Shown piece after piece: positions 1-8,599 of a stretch of 64,000 bases of DNA; the first letter of the stretch is position 1; the number at the start of each line of letters is the position of its first letter. Position numbers and translations under genes: made by a program. Origin of the DNA: CAXBNB01 sp040151475 (lineage in GTDB: Bacteria > Bacteroidota > Bacteroidia > Cytophagales > Cyclobacteriaceae); assembly GCF_040151475.1 (NCBI RefSeq), contig NZ_JBDKWG010000116.1, positions 1 to 64,000 on the forward strand, written 5' to 3'. The notes under the pieces were generated by a model. It ran no database searches, was not told where the DNA came from, and was given only the letters and a program-made list of their open reading frames with translations.

Positions 1-772
1 TCAACTATTATGGCCTGGAGCAGAAGTAGATGGAGAGGGCAATCCGATTGCATGGCCGGGATGGGATTTTGTGGATGGAGTCTGGATTCAGATTAATGAT
101 GGTTTACGTCCGGAAATGGAACTGGTGATCTCAGTGAATCCTGAAACGTCAGTGATAGTTTCTTATCCACCAGCCACACCAACATGTTCGGCTAATCCAA
201 ACAACCCTCCAATTGCGGTGGATGATGAAGAAACGACCGATTCAATAACGCCTGTTGATGGAAATGTATTGGATAATGACACTGATCCTGATGGACATAA
301 CCTTACGGTAAATCCTTCACCTGTATCAGGTCCACTTAATGGTACTTTGGTATTGAACTCGGATGGCACATTTACTTACACACCAGATTCTCAATTCGAA
401 GGAGTTGATACCTTTGAATATGAAGTGTGCGATGATGGAGTGCCGTCAAAATGTACAACGGCCATTGTATCAATTACAGTAGAGAAACCTCCATTGGATA
501 TACCTCAGATTTTTGGAGGATCTAACAATCCAACATGGTATATAGAGGGTATTGAAGAATATCCAGACAACCATGTACAAGTATTCAACCGTTGGGGTAA
601 TTTGGTGTTCGAGCTTAGGGGCTATGACAACAATTCAAGAAACTGGGCTAGTGAATCTACAGTGGGAGTAATTATTGGTTCTAATCAGGTGCCTGATGGT
701 ACATATTTCTTTGTGATTGACCTAGGTGATGGATCGAAACCTAAGAGTGGGTTCGTTGTAGTGAATAGATAA
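1..772 (+). CDS. C-terminal part of a large T9SS-exported surface protein
   Basis: The reading frame is open from the left edge, so this is the last ~256 residues of a longer gene whose start lies outside the window. The visible part holds an Ig/cadherin-like repeat (begins near NPPIAVDDEE, contains VLDNDTDPDG and the FTYTPDSQFEGVDTFEYEVCDDG pattern split over two strands) followed by a gliding-motility-associated CHU_C-type C-terminal domain (VFNRWGNLVFE, then VPDGTYFFVIDLGDG). In Bacteroidota this C-terminal domain directs proteins to the type IX secretion system and the cell surface. The next gene encodes a PorP/SprF-like protein, the usual partner of such adhesins. Ligand and full length cannot be known from here. 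A GTG at 71 is not the real start. Confidence 0.9.
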   Translation, partial: QLLWPGAEVDGEGNPIAWPGWDFVDGVWIQINDGLRPEMELVISVNPETSVIVSYPPATPTCSANPNNPPIAVDDEETTDSITPVDGNVLDNDTDPDGHNLTVNPSPVSGPLNGTLVLNSDGTFTYTPDSQFEGVDTFEYEVCDDGVPSKCTTAIVSITVEKPPLDIPQIFGGSNNPTWYIEGIEEYPDNHVQVFNRWGNLVFELRGYDNNSRNWASESTVGVIIGSNQVPDGTYFFVIDLGDGSKPKSGFVVVNR

Positions 773-783
773 ATTCTTTAGAT

Positions 784-1698
784 ATGAAGAAAATAAAAAT
801 ATTATTATTATCGGTGGGGATTGCTTTTGCAGTGTGTAGTACCGTTATGGGTCAGCAGCAAGTGATGTTTACTCAATATATGTTTAATGGGCTTGCACTC
901 AACCCTGCTTATGCAGGTCATGATGGAGCCTTAAGTATTACTGCACTTACAAGACATCAGTGGCTTGGTATTGATGGAGCCCCTAATACGCAAACATTAT
1001 CTGTCCATACGCCAATTAGAAAGAATAAGATTGCTGTAGGTGCACTGGTATATCGAGATCAAATTGGGTTAACCACAGAAACAGGACTCACCGCATCCTA
1101 TGCCTATAGAATCCAATTTGGCAAGGGTAATCTTTCCATGGGAATGCAATTTGGGTTTAGTGACTATAAAAACAATCAGGCTAATGCTTATCAGGGAAGT
1201 AATGTGATTCAAGATCCTTATGCTAATGCTCAGGCAGTGAAACCTAATATTGGAGCTGGGTTTTTCTATAGTACGGATAGATTCTATTTAGGTCTTTCGT
1301 CACCGTTTTTACTGAACAATAAAATCGAAACGGCAGATGATCCGGTAGAGCAAATTCGACACATTTTTGCTACTTCAGGATTTGTAGTTGATCTAAATCG
1401 ATATTTGAAATTGAAACCAAGTGTCTTACTTAAAATGGTACAAGGAGCACCATTAGAAATGGATTTTAGTGCTATGCTTCTGATTGAAGATCGTATTTGG
1501 GTAGGGCTGTCATATAGGTCATTTGATTCTGTTGATTTTCTTCTAGAATTACAGCTTAATTCTAAATTTAGCTTAGGCTATGCCTATGATTATTCAGTTA
1601 CAGACTTGAATCAAGTAAACTCCGGTAGTCATGAAATAATGCTTAATTATATATTGTCATTCTCAAGATCCAGAGTAATTACGCCTAGATATTTTTAA
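784..1698 (+). CDS. PorP/SprF family outer-membrane protein
   Basis: 304 residues with an N-terminal signal peptide ending near VMGQQQ. The opening motif QVMFTQYMFNGLALNPAYAG followed by TALTRHQWLGIDGAP is the hallmark of the PorP/SprF family, predicted outer-membrane beta-barrels tied to type IX secretion and attachment of surface adhesins. The rest alternates short amphipathic strands as expected for a barrel and ends in RYF, an aromatic C-terminus typical of outer-membrane proteins. It begins 11 bases after the stop of the surface protein and 43 bases before the OmpA-like gene, so the three probably form one operon. The inferred role is to receive or anchor the upstream CHU_C-domain protein, as SprF does for SprB. 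Confidence 0.92.
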   Translation: MKKIKILLLSVGIAFAVCSTVMGQQQVMFTQYMFNGLALNPAYAGHDGALSITALTRHQWLGIDGAPNTQTLSVHTPIRKNKIAVGALVYRDQIGLTTETGLTASYAYRIQFGKGNLSMGMQFGFSDYKNNQANAYQGSNVIQDPYANAQAVKPNIGAGFFYSTDRFYLGLSSPFLLNNKIETADDPVEQIRHIFATSGFVVDLNRYLKLKPSVLLKMVQGAPLEMDFSAMLLIEDRIWVGLSYRSFDSVDFLLELQLNSKFSLGYAYDYSVTDLNQVNSGSHEIMLNYILSFSRSRVITPRYF

Positions 1699-1747
1699 TC
1701 TTTTTGAAAAGTAATACTTATAGTATTCGACTCAATTTTTAATGTAT

Positions 1748-3979
1748 ATGAAGAAATTATATATCCTAGCCAGTTTACTAATGGTTTTGTACCTGCCTGC
1801 CATTTCTCAGGATACTAAGGAAAAAGCTGAAAAGGAAAAAAATACCATTATTTCAGGTGATGAGCGAAGGGGAGATAAGCACTACTACAATTTTGCTTAT
1901 AGTTCCGCCCTTGATTACTATATGGATGCCTACCAAAAAGATTCTACCAACCAAATCATAAAATTGAAAATAGCAGAATGTTATAAAATGCTAAACAATT
2001 ATTTGGAAGCAGATGATTGGTATCATAAGGGTCTAACTGAGCATGGTACTGATGTGGATCCAAAATACAAGCTGCATTTTGCCCAAGCATTGAGTACGGA
2101 ACAAAAGTATGATGAGGCAAAAGAATGGTTTGAAGAATATCAAAAGGATGTAGGTAGTGATTCCAGGGCTGGAAAGAAACTGGATGGCCTCAATGATATG
2201 GGACAGTTCTTTAAAGATTCTGTTTATTATCAAATAAAACCGTTAAGTGTTAATTCTGTAGGATTGGACTTTAGCCCGATGTGGTATGATGATGGTTTGT
2301 TGTTTGTAAGCAGTAGAACAAATAAACCATTTTCAAAGACTGTGTTCAATTGGGATCAGAGTAGTTATTTAGATTTGTATTATGGAAAATTAAAGCCTGA
2401 TGGCGATTTGGAAACTCCAAAGATTTTCCACAAAAAAGTAAATACAAAATATCATGAGGGACCATTAACGTTTTATAACGACCAGAATAATGTTGTTTTT
2501 ACCCGAAATAATTATTTTAAAGGAAAGGCACGAAAGAGTGAAGATGGTATTACGAAATTGAAGCTTTATTTTGCTGACCGAAAGAAGAATGATAAGGGTG
2601 ATGAAGATGACTGGGTAAACATCAGACCATTTGAGTACAACAATGATGAATATTCTATTGGTCACCCTTCAATTACCAATGATGGAAAGAGAATGTTCTT
2701 TGCCTCTGATATGCCAGGTGGATATGGAGGTACAGATATTTATGTTTCTTATTATACCAATGGCTCTTGGGGGACACCTCAAAACCTCGGTTCAGAACTT
2801 AATACTGAAGGCCAAGAGATGTTTCCTTATTTGAATGGAGACTACCTGTATTTTTCATCTGATGGACACGGAGGCCTAGGTGGTCTGGATTTATACAGAG
2901 CCACATTGGTACGTGATGATGTAGTAGAACTTAAAAACCTTGGTTATCCGATGAGTTCTAGTTTTGATGATTTTAGTCTGATAATTACTGAAGATGATCA
3001 TTATGGTTATTTTTCCACCAATAGAGATGATACTGTGTATGACAACATATACTACTTCGTATATGACAAAGAAGGGGATATATTTGTTCGTGGTACGGTA
3101 ATAGATAACTACGACAATACAACTGTAGCAGAATCCCGGGTCAAATTGATGGACAATGAAGGAAAGGTGCTGAAGGATACTTTGAGTGATAGTGAAGGTA
3201 ACTTCGAATTCCGGTTGAACTACAAGAGGCATTATAAACTTATTGCGGAGAAGTTGGGGTATGTGCCCGTAAATACCGATAGCGTATATACAGACAAAGC
3301 AAATGACGTAATTGAAGATAGAATATTAAAGATCGAACAGCCACGTTTTATTGTTTCTATCAAGGCAATAGATAAAGTGACAGGAGAGCCAATAAAAGAT
3401 GCTACCATTCATTGTGTAGATATTAAAGATGGGGAATTGGTAGATTTGAATCAAAGAGAGTCTCTCCATCATGAATTTATGACTACTCCGGGAAACAACT
3501 ATCGAATGGCCGGATTTAAAGTTGGTTATTTTTCTAATACTGTTGAAGGAAAGATTGGGTATGATCATAAATATGATACTGTATTTTATGAGATTCCTTT
3601 GGAGAAAATAGAACTGGGAAAAGCCATAGAATTGGAAAATATCTATTATGATCTTGACAAGTCTTTTATCAGAGCTGATGCGGCTCTGGAATTAGATAAA
3701 CTTGTAACCATACTCAAGGAAAACCCCACAATTAAAATAGAACTAGGTTCACACACAGATTCCAGAGGTAGTGACAGTTATAATATGGCTCTGTCACAAC
3801 GACGAGCCACCGCAGCAGTGGAGTATATTGTAAAAAAGGGAGGTATTAGCAACAGCCGTATTGTCGCTAAGGGATATGGAGAAACCAAATTGGTAAATGG
3901 TTGTAGCAATGGAGTAGAATGTAGCAAAGAAGACCACCAGCGCAACAGAAGGACTGAGTTTAAAGTAACCTCCTACTAA
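1748..3979 (+). CDS. OmpA-family protein with TPR and PD40 propeller
   Basis: 743 residues from ATG at 1748; an in-frame ATG two codons earlier (1742) is possible, but MKKLYILASLLMVLYLPAIS reads as a clean signal peptide. Domain order: TPR-like helices at ~35-150, WD40-like PD40 beta-propeller repeats at ~175-410 (SFDFSPMWYDDGLLFVSSR-like strands, SIGHPSITNDGKRMFFASD, GGTDIYVS, GGLDLYRA), one or two carboxypeptidase-regulatory-like Ig domains, and an OmpA peptidoglycan-binding domain at ~628-743 (YYDLDKSFIRADAALELDKL, GSHTDSRGSD, HQRNRRTEF). This architecture is common next to PorP/SprF genes and resembles PorE-type proteins that tie the T9SS to peptidoglycan. It likely sits in the periplasm or outer membrane. 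Confidence 0.93.
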   Translation: MKKLYILASLLMVLYLPAISQDTKEKAEKEKNTIISGDERRGDKHYYNFAYSSALDYYMDAYQKDSTNQIIKLKIAECYKMLNNYLEADDWYHKGLTEHGTDVDPKYKLHFAQALSTEQKYDEAKEWFEEYQKDVGSDSRAGKKLDGLNDMGQFFKDSVYYQIKPLSVNSVGLDFSPMWYDDGLLFVSSRTNKPFSKTVFNWDQSSYLDLYYGKLKPDGDLETPKIFHKKVNTKYHEGPLTFYNDQNNVVFTRNNYFKGKARKSEDGITKLKLYFADRKKNDKGDEDDWVNIRPFEYNNDEYSIGHPSITNDGKRMFFASDMPGGYGGTDIYVSYYTNGSWGTPQNLGSELNTEGQEMFPYLNGDYLYFSSDGHGGLGGLDLYRATLVRDDVVELKNLGYPMSSSFDDFSLIITEDDHYGYFSTNRDDTVYDNIYYFVYDKEGDIFVRGTVIDNYDNTTVAESRVKLMDNEGKVLKDTLSDSEGNFEFRLNYKRHYKLIAEKLGYVPVNTDSVYTDKANDVIEDRILKIEQPRFIVSIKAIDKVTGEPIKDATIHCVDIKDGELVDLNQRESLHHEFMTTPGNNYRMAGFKVGYFSNTVEGKIGYDHKYDTVFYEIPLEKIELGKAIELENIYYDLDKSFIRADAALELDKLVTILKENPTIKIELGSHTDSRGSDSYNMALSQRRATAAVEYIVKKGGISNSRIVAKGYGETKLVNGCSNGVECSKEDHQRNRRTEFKVTSY

Positions 3980-4034
3980 CAGATTGTATTTCATAATGCT
4001 TTGAAGGTTTATTAATAGTTTGTGGTTTATTAAC

Positions 4035-4163
4035 AAGGCAAACGCATTTAAAAACAAAACCTCCTTACCGCACCAGTTGCGGTATCTTTTGGAGTCACAG
4101 CTAACCTTAAGAGCCCTGATCAAGCCCAGGGGGATAGTAAGAATTTTTAAATGTGTATGCCTT
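4035..4163. repeat. Short palindromic intergenic element, copy A
   Basis: A ~129-bp element fills the gap between the OmpA gene and the glycosyltransferase. Its ends are imperfect inverted repeats (AAGGCAAACGCATTTAAAAA on the left; the reverse complement of the right end reads AAGGCATACACATTTAAAAA). Inside are a perfect 7-bp hairpin with a CCAGT loop (4066-4084, TACCGCA/TGCGGTA) and a second small hairpin (CCCTG 4114-4118 / CAGGG 4127-4131), then GGGGATAGTAAGAATTTTTA. Copies B (41189) and C (54776) share the same order of parts, and D (49935) shares the architecture. It has no coding capacity, so it looks like a MITE or REP-like element. Confidence 0.82.
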
Positions 4164-4237
4164 GAGTTTATTGACAGATTGATTTTTCAATCGGCCAACA
4201 TGGATTAACTTGACAGTTGGTTAGTTTAATCTTCTGC

Positions 4238-5323
4238 ATGATAACAGCGTATTCTCTATTTGTCATTATTTTTAACCTGGTAGTTTACGCAGTACTTGGG
4301 ATTTTGTACAAATTCAACTTTAAGATTTTCAAAGCGGATGGTTCAGAATTACCAACAGTTTCTATATTAATTGCCGTCCGGGATGAGGAACAACATATTG
4401 AAAACCTGTTGAATGATCTGAGAAATCAGAATTACCCCAAACATAAATTACAAATTCTGATTGGAAACGATGGTTCAAAAGATCGAACCAGAGAATTGCT
4501 GTTTAAACATTCGGACAACCAGATTCATGTCATAGACATTGAAGATCAGGTAGGGCATTTGAAAGGCAAGATGAATGTCCTGGCGCAACTTAGCGAACTA
4601 GCAACAGGAGATTACTTACTTTTTACCGATGCTGATGTCAGACTAAATGAGAATTGGGTAAAGGGAATGATACTATCCCGAAGACCAGAGGCAGCTATGA
4701 ACTGTGGTTTTACCGGAATAGAGACAGAAAGTATTTTTCAAAGTTTGCAGCATGTGGATATGGTTTTTGGTCAGGGAATGCTCAAAGTATTAAATGACTT
4801 GGGAATGAACAACGCCGTAATAGGAAATAATTTGTTGGTATCAAGAGATGCATACAGCAAGGTAGGTGGTTATAAGAGTTTGCCATTCAGTGTAGTAGAA
4901 GATGTTGCATTGATGCAGTCTTTTTTGAAAAAAGGATATGGAGTACATCTCAATTATACTCCTGATACTTATTTAACTACAATAGGGGAATCAAGTTGGT
5001 CTAAATTGATGATTCAAAGGAAAAGGTGGATGGCTGCATTTGCTACTGTTCCCTATTGGTTAATAATTGTCTTGATAATTAAGGTTTCTTTTCTTCCGGC
5101 ACTTTTATACTTATTGCAATTCAGCCCTTGGTTTGGTTTGTTTTTCGTATTGAAAGTTGGTTTGGCTTTGGTTTTTTACAATAAAATAGCTAAAACAGTG
5201 AAAATCAATATACCTGTTATTCACGTAGTTCTTTATGAGTTTTTCGAGCCAATTACCTACTTTTCCACTTTGATTTACTATATCCTTCCTGCCAAAGTAA
5301 AATGGAAGGGTCGAGAATACTAG
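4238..5323 (+). CDS. Membrane-anchored family 2 glycosyltransferase
   Basis: 361 residues from ATG at 4238; the frame also has a TTG at 4217, but ATG starts a natural N-terminal membrane helix (MITAYSLFVIIFNLVVYAVLG). The GT-A domain follows: VSILIAVRDEEQHIENLL with the nucleotide-sugar-binding start, IGNDGSKDRT, the acidic LLFTDADVRL motif, VVEDVALMQSF, and QRKRWM, which fits the QxxRW signature of processive GT2 enzymes. Two or three C-terminal hydrophobic segments (~270-345) suggest a membrane protein with a cytosolic catalytic domain, like BcsA/IcaA-related or lipid glycosyltransferases. The sugar and acceptor are unknown. TatD follows after 4 bases, implying cotranscription. Confidence 0.9.
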   Translation: MITAYSLFVIIFNLVVYAVLGILYKFNFKIFKADGSELPTVSILIAVRDEEQHIENLLNDLRNQNYPKHKLQILIGNDGSKDRTRELLFKHSDNQIHVIDIEDQVGHLKGKMNVLAQLSELATGDYLLFTDADVRLNENWVKGMILSRRPEAAMNCGFTGIETESIFQSLQHVDMVFGQGMLKVLNDLGMNNAVIGNNLLVSRDAYSKVGGYKSLPFSVVEDVALMQSFLKKGYGVHLNYTPDTYLTTIGESSWSKLMIQRKRWMAAFATVPYWLIIVLIIKVSFLPALLYLLQFSPWFGLFFVLKVGLALVFYNKIAKTVKINIPVIHVVLYEFFEPITYFSTLIYYILPAKVKWKGREY

Positions 5324-5327
5324 CTTT

Positions 5328-6098
5328 ATGACATTAGTTGATACCCATGCACATCTGTATAGTGAAAAATTCAATGACGACCTCAATGATGTAATCAAAC
5401 GATCACAAGATGCAGGTGTGGAACGAATATATATGCCCAACATTGACAGTAAATCCATAGACTCAATGCTGGAATTGGAACATCTGTTTCCGGACTATTG
5501 TATTCCTACTATGGGTTTACATCCCTGTCATGTCGATAAAGATTTTGAAAAGGAACTTTACCTTGTAGAAGATTGGTTGTCAAAGCGGTCATTTGTTGCA
5601 GTGGGTGAAATGGGAACTGATTTATATTGGGACAAAACCAATTTTGAATTACAAAAGAAGGCTTTCATCATTCAGTGTGACTTGGCTGTGAAATATAATA
5701 TTCCAATCATCATACATTGCAGGGAGTCTGTTGCTGAAACGATTCAGTTGGTTGCCGGTTTTAACAATGCAAAATTGAAAGGTATATTTCATTGTTTCAA
5801 TGGAGATGTAAAACAAGCCGATGAGGTGATCGATTTGGGTTTTGTAGTAGGAATAGGAGGTGTGTCAACTTTTAAAAATGGAGGACTGGATGATCTGATT
5901 ATAGGTACAGACCTTAAAAGCATTGTATTAGAAACAGACAGCCCATATTTGGCACCTGTGCCTTACAGGGGCAAAAGGAATGAGCCGTCCTATGTGAAGG
6001 AAGTAGCGAAAAAAGTTGCTGATTTAAAGAATCTGGACTTGGAGCAAGTGGGGAGGATTACAACTGAGAATGCCTACAGGGTTTATAGCAATGTATAA
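5328..6098 (+). CDS. TatD family metal-dependent hydrolase
   Basis: 256 residues, the normal length for TatD. Metal-site motifs are all present: DTHAHLYS at residues 4-11, GEMGTDLYWD with the bridging Glu, IHCRES, FHCFNGD, and ETDSPYLAP near the end. TatD enzymes are cytosolic TIM-barrel nucleases (3'-5' exonuclease on single-stranded DNA/RNA, with roles in DNA repair and RNA turnover); many homologues are uncharacterised. The gene lies 4 bases after the glycosyltransferase and 2 bases before asparaginase. That tight packing supports one operon but does not give a shared function. Confidence 0.95.
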   Translation: MTLVDTHAHLYSEKFNDDLNDVIKRSQDAGVERIYMPNIDSKSIDSMLELEHLFPDYCIPTMGLHPCHVDKDFEKELYLVEDWLSKRSFVAVGEMGTDLYWDKTNFELQKKAFIIQCDLAVKYNIPIIIHCRESVAETIQLVAGFNNAKLKGIFHCFNGDVKQADEVIDLGFVVGIGGVSTFKNGGLDDLIIGTDLKSIVLETDSPYLAPVPYRGKRNEPSYVKEVAKKVADLKNLDLEQVGRITTENAYRVYSNV

Positions 6099-6100
6099 TA

Positions 6101-7183
6101 TTGAATATCAAATATCTGCTTTTGAAATTTAAAATAATAAATATTACAGACAACCCTGATGGTAATCAATCAATCCTGATAATATACACAGGAGGCACTT
6201 TTGGCATGGTTTACGACGAATCAGGGGCTCTGATTCCTTTTAATTTCAGTTCAGTATTGGAAAGGATACCTGAATTAAAGAGCCTTGGTTTGAATTTAAC
6301 AGTAATTTCTTTTCCTGAACCGGTCGATTCTTCGAATGTTGGCTCTGGTCATTGGGCAGATATGGCTTATATCATTCACAGCAACTACAATCAATATGAT
6401 GGGTTTGTGATTTTACATGGAACAGATACAATGGCTTATAGTGCTTCTGCACTTAGTTTTATGCTTGAAAACCTGAATAAACCAGTAATTTTCACAGGAG
6501 CACAAATACCTATAGGAGCCACACGTTCTGACGCTCGGGAAAATTTGATCACGGCTCTTGAAATGGCAAGCAAAACTGAAAATGGTAAGCCTGTGATTAA
6601 TGAGGTTTGTTTGTATTTTAATTTTGTGCTATTGAGAGGAAACCGATCTCAAAAAATAAGAAGTAGTACTTTTGGTGCATTTGAATCTGAAAATTATCCT
6701 CATTTGGCCGAATCAGGAGTTGAAATTGAATACTTCCAGGATAGACTCAATGAACATCAATCCAATCAGACTTTGACTTATAAAAATAAATTCGATCCCA
6801 ATGTAGTAGTTTTGAAGATTTTTCCAAATATGACACCAAGTTTGGTGAAAGGTATTTTGAATATTCAAGGATTGAGAGGGGTAGTTTTAGAGTCTTTTGG
6901 TTCTGGCAATACTATGAATTTTGAATGGTTCATCAAGTTGCTAAGAGAAGCGATAGAAAAAGGAATAATCATACTGAATGTATCACAATGTATAGGCGGA
7001 AGCGTATTGCAGGGTAAGTATGAAACAAGTAGAAAATTATTAGAAATTGGAGTCCTTAGTGGGGGTGATATTACTACAGAAGCAGCATTGACAAAAATGA
7101 TGTTTCTTTTGGGTAATGAGAAATCTCATGAAGTATTAAGAAGTATGCTAACAAAACCATTAAGAGGTGAAATGACAATATAA
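6101..7183 (+). CDS. ansA: Type I (cytosolic) L-asparaginase
   Basis: About 360 residues, with no signal peptide. It hydrolyses asparagine to aspartate and ammonia. The first catalytic Thr lies in LIIYTGGTFGM and the second active-site triad in VILHGTDTMAYSASALSFML; VIFTGAQIPIGATRSDARENL and the C-terminal SQCIGGSV region also match the family. The two-domain size and lack of export signal point to the AnsA-type enzyme rather than the periplasmic type II. No ATG lies before the first catalytic motif, so the TTG at 6101, 2 bases after the TatD stop, is the likeliest start; ATT/ATA-initiated alternatives cannot be excluded. Last gene before the tRNA. Confidence 0.93.
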   Translation: MNIKYLLLKFKIINITDNPDGNQSILIIYTGGTFGMVYDESGALIPFNFSSVLERIPELKSLGLNLTVISFPEPVDSSNVGSGHWADMAYIIHSNYNQYDGFVILHGTDTMAYSASALSFMLENLNKPVIFTGAQIPIGATRSDARENLITALEMASKTENGKPVINEVCLYFNFVLLRGNRSQKIRSSTFGAFESENYPHLAESGVEIEYFQDRLNEHQSNQTLTYKNKFDPNVVVLKIFPNMTPSLVKGILNIQGLRGVVLESFGSGNTMNFEWFIKLLREAIEKGIIILNVSQCIGGSVLQGKYETSRKLLEIGVLSGGDITTEAALTKMMFLLGNEKSHEVLRSMLTKPLRGEMTI

Positions 7184-7265
7184 TTTCTACTTCGGAAATA
7201 GTAGGTAAAATTTGCATATAGAGATTTTTATTAATTTATTTGTCGCTAGTTGTGAAACTAATATT

Positions 7266-7352
7266 GGAGAGGTGGCCGAGTGGTTGAAGGTGCTCGCCTG
7301 GAAAGTGAGTGTGTCCGAAAGGGTACCGGGGGTTCGAATCCCTTCCTCTCCG
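7266..7352 (+). tRNA. tRNA-Ser (anticodon GGA)
   Basis: An 87-nt class II tRNA. The acceptor stem GGAGAGG (7266-7272) pairs with CCTCTCC (7345-7351), with G7352 as discriminator. The D-arm has GGCCGAGTGGTTGAAGG, the anticodon arm is CTCGC-CTGGAAA-GTGAG with anticodon GGA (reads UCC/UCU), a long variable arm follows (GTGTCCGAAAGGGTACC), and the T-arm reads GGGGGTTCGAATCCC. CCA is not encoded. It stands alone between asparaginase and exbB. Confidence 0.97.
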
Positions 7353-7426
7353 CTGTAGAATTACGATGAAAACCTTATTTGAATTACTTTATAACCATTA
7401 ATTTAAGATTTATTAAAAATTAGACT

Positions 7427-8245
7427 ATGAAAAAATTAGTAACATTAATGATGCTGACTGGGGTATTTATGCTTGTTCACCTAAAGTCGATCGCCCAAGA
7501 TGATACAACGGCGCAAACAGATTCTACAGAAGTAGTGACTGAAGAAGTGGTAGAAGAAGAAGTAGCTGCTCCTGTACCAGCGACCATACAAGATGACGAG
7601 CCGGAAGCTGAATTATCGTTTCATCAAATAGTAAAAGAACAATTTATTGCTGGTGGATGGGAATTTATGGGTATCGTTCTTTTGTGTTTGATACTGGGTC
7701 TGGCTGTGGCGATCGAGAGAATCATTACATTGAACCTTGCTACTACAAATACTAAAAAATTATTGGAAAAAGTAGAAGGAGCACTTGCACAAGGTGGTGT
7801 TGATGCGGCCAAAGAAGTATGTAGAAATACTCAGGGGCCTGTAGCTTCTATTTTTGTACAGGGTCTTATGAGAATGTCAGAAGGTGTTGATATGGTTGAA
7901 AAATCTATTATCGCTTACGGTTCTGTTGAAATGGGCAAATTGGAAAAAGGAATGATCTGGATTTCATTGTTTATCTCTATGGCTCCTATGTTGGGTTTCA
8001 TGGGTACTGTAATAGGTATGATCGGTGCATTTGATGCGATTGCAGAAGCTGGTGATGTATCTCCTGCTCTTGTTGCTGGTGGTATCAAAATAGCACTTTT
8101 AACAACAGTTGGTGGTCTTATCGTTGCTGTAATACTTCAATTGTTCTATAATTACCTTGTTTCAAAAATTGATTCCCTTGTGAACTCAATGGAAGATGCT
8201 TCTATATCACTTGTTGATATATTGGTGAAGCATTCTGCGAAATAA
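7427..8245 (+). CDS. exbB: MotA/TolQ/ExbB proton channel protein
   Basis: 272 residues. An N-terminal hydrophobic stretch ending in LKSIAQD looks like a signal or extra TM segment, followed by an acidic, Glu/Val-rich linker. The conserved three-helix core follows: GWEFMGIVLLCLILGLAVAIERI, MIWISLFISMAPMLGFMGTVIGMIGAFD and ALLTTVGGLIVAVILQLFYNYLV. ExbB pentamers surround an ExbD dimer in the inner membrane and use the proton motive force to drive TonB, here presumably for receptors such as the one at 61001. Two ExbD genes follow on the same strand, with a small membrane gene inserted between. Confidence 0.95.
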   Translation: MKKLVTLMMLTGVFMLVHLKSIAQDDTTAQTDSTEVVTEEVVEEEVAAPVPATIQDDEPEAELSFHQIVKEQFIAGGWEFMGIVLLCLILGLAVAIERIITLNLATTNTKKLLEKVEGALAQGGVDAAKEVCRNTQGPVASIFVQGLMRMSEGVDMVEKSIIAYGSVEMGKLEKGMIWISLFISMAPMLGFMGTVIGMIGAFDAIAEAGDVSPALVAGGIKIALLTTVGGLIVAVILQLFYNYLVSKIDSLVNSMEDASISLVDILVKHSAK

Positions 8246-8271
8246 GTTAATTAACCTAAAAAGAATAAAAC

Positions 8272-8598
8272 ATGGATTCAATTGATATAATATTATATAT
8301 ATCGTATGCCTTGACTATCTTGGCTGCAATTGCTGCAATTGTGTTTCCTATAATCAATTCTGTGAGTGACCCTAAGTCTTTGATTAAATCGGGATTGGGT
8401 TTGGTAGCGTTGGTTGTAGTATTTGGTATTTCCTGGGCTTTGGCTGGAAGTGAATTTACTGAATACCAGGCATCTGAATTTGAAATGAATGCATCATTAT
8501 CAAAGTTTGTTGGTGGTACACTTATTATGATGTACATATTGACGGGAATAGCTATTGTTGGTATCGTATATACTGAATTTTCTAAAATGATAAAATAA
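8272..8598 (+). CDS. Small three-helix membrane protein of the ExbB-ExbD operon
   Basis: 108 residues, no named family recognised. Three hydrophobic segments are clear: ~7-29 (ILYISYALTILAAIAAIVFP), ~40-60 (GLGLVALVVVFGISWALAG) and ~82-103 (GTLIMMYILTGIAIVGIVY). The loop between the second and third is polar and includes ExFTEYQASEFE. It begins 26 bases after exbB and ends one base before exbD1, so it is cotranscribed with the proton channel. An accessory subunit of this ExbBD complex is the natural inference, but the sequence alone does not show a function. Confidence 0.85.
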   Translation: MDSIDIILYISYALTILAAIAAIVFPIINSVSDPKSLIKSGLGLVALVVVFGISWALAGSEFTEYQASEFEMNASLSKFVGGTLIMMYILTGIAIVGIVYTEFSKMIK

Positions 8599-8599
8599 T

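Noticed and set aside
71..772. GTG at 71 as a gene start
   Set aside because: The frame is open to the left edge and the protein lacks any signal sequence from that point; the gene is cut by the window.
2891..3232. 113-codon minus-strand frame inside the OmpA-like gene
   Set aside because: Antisense shadow of a gene with clear domain structure.
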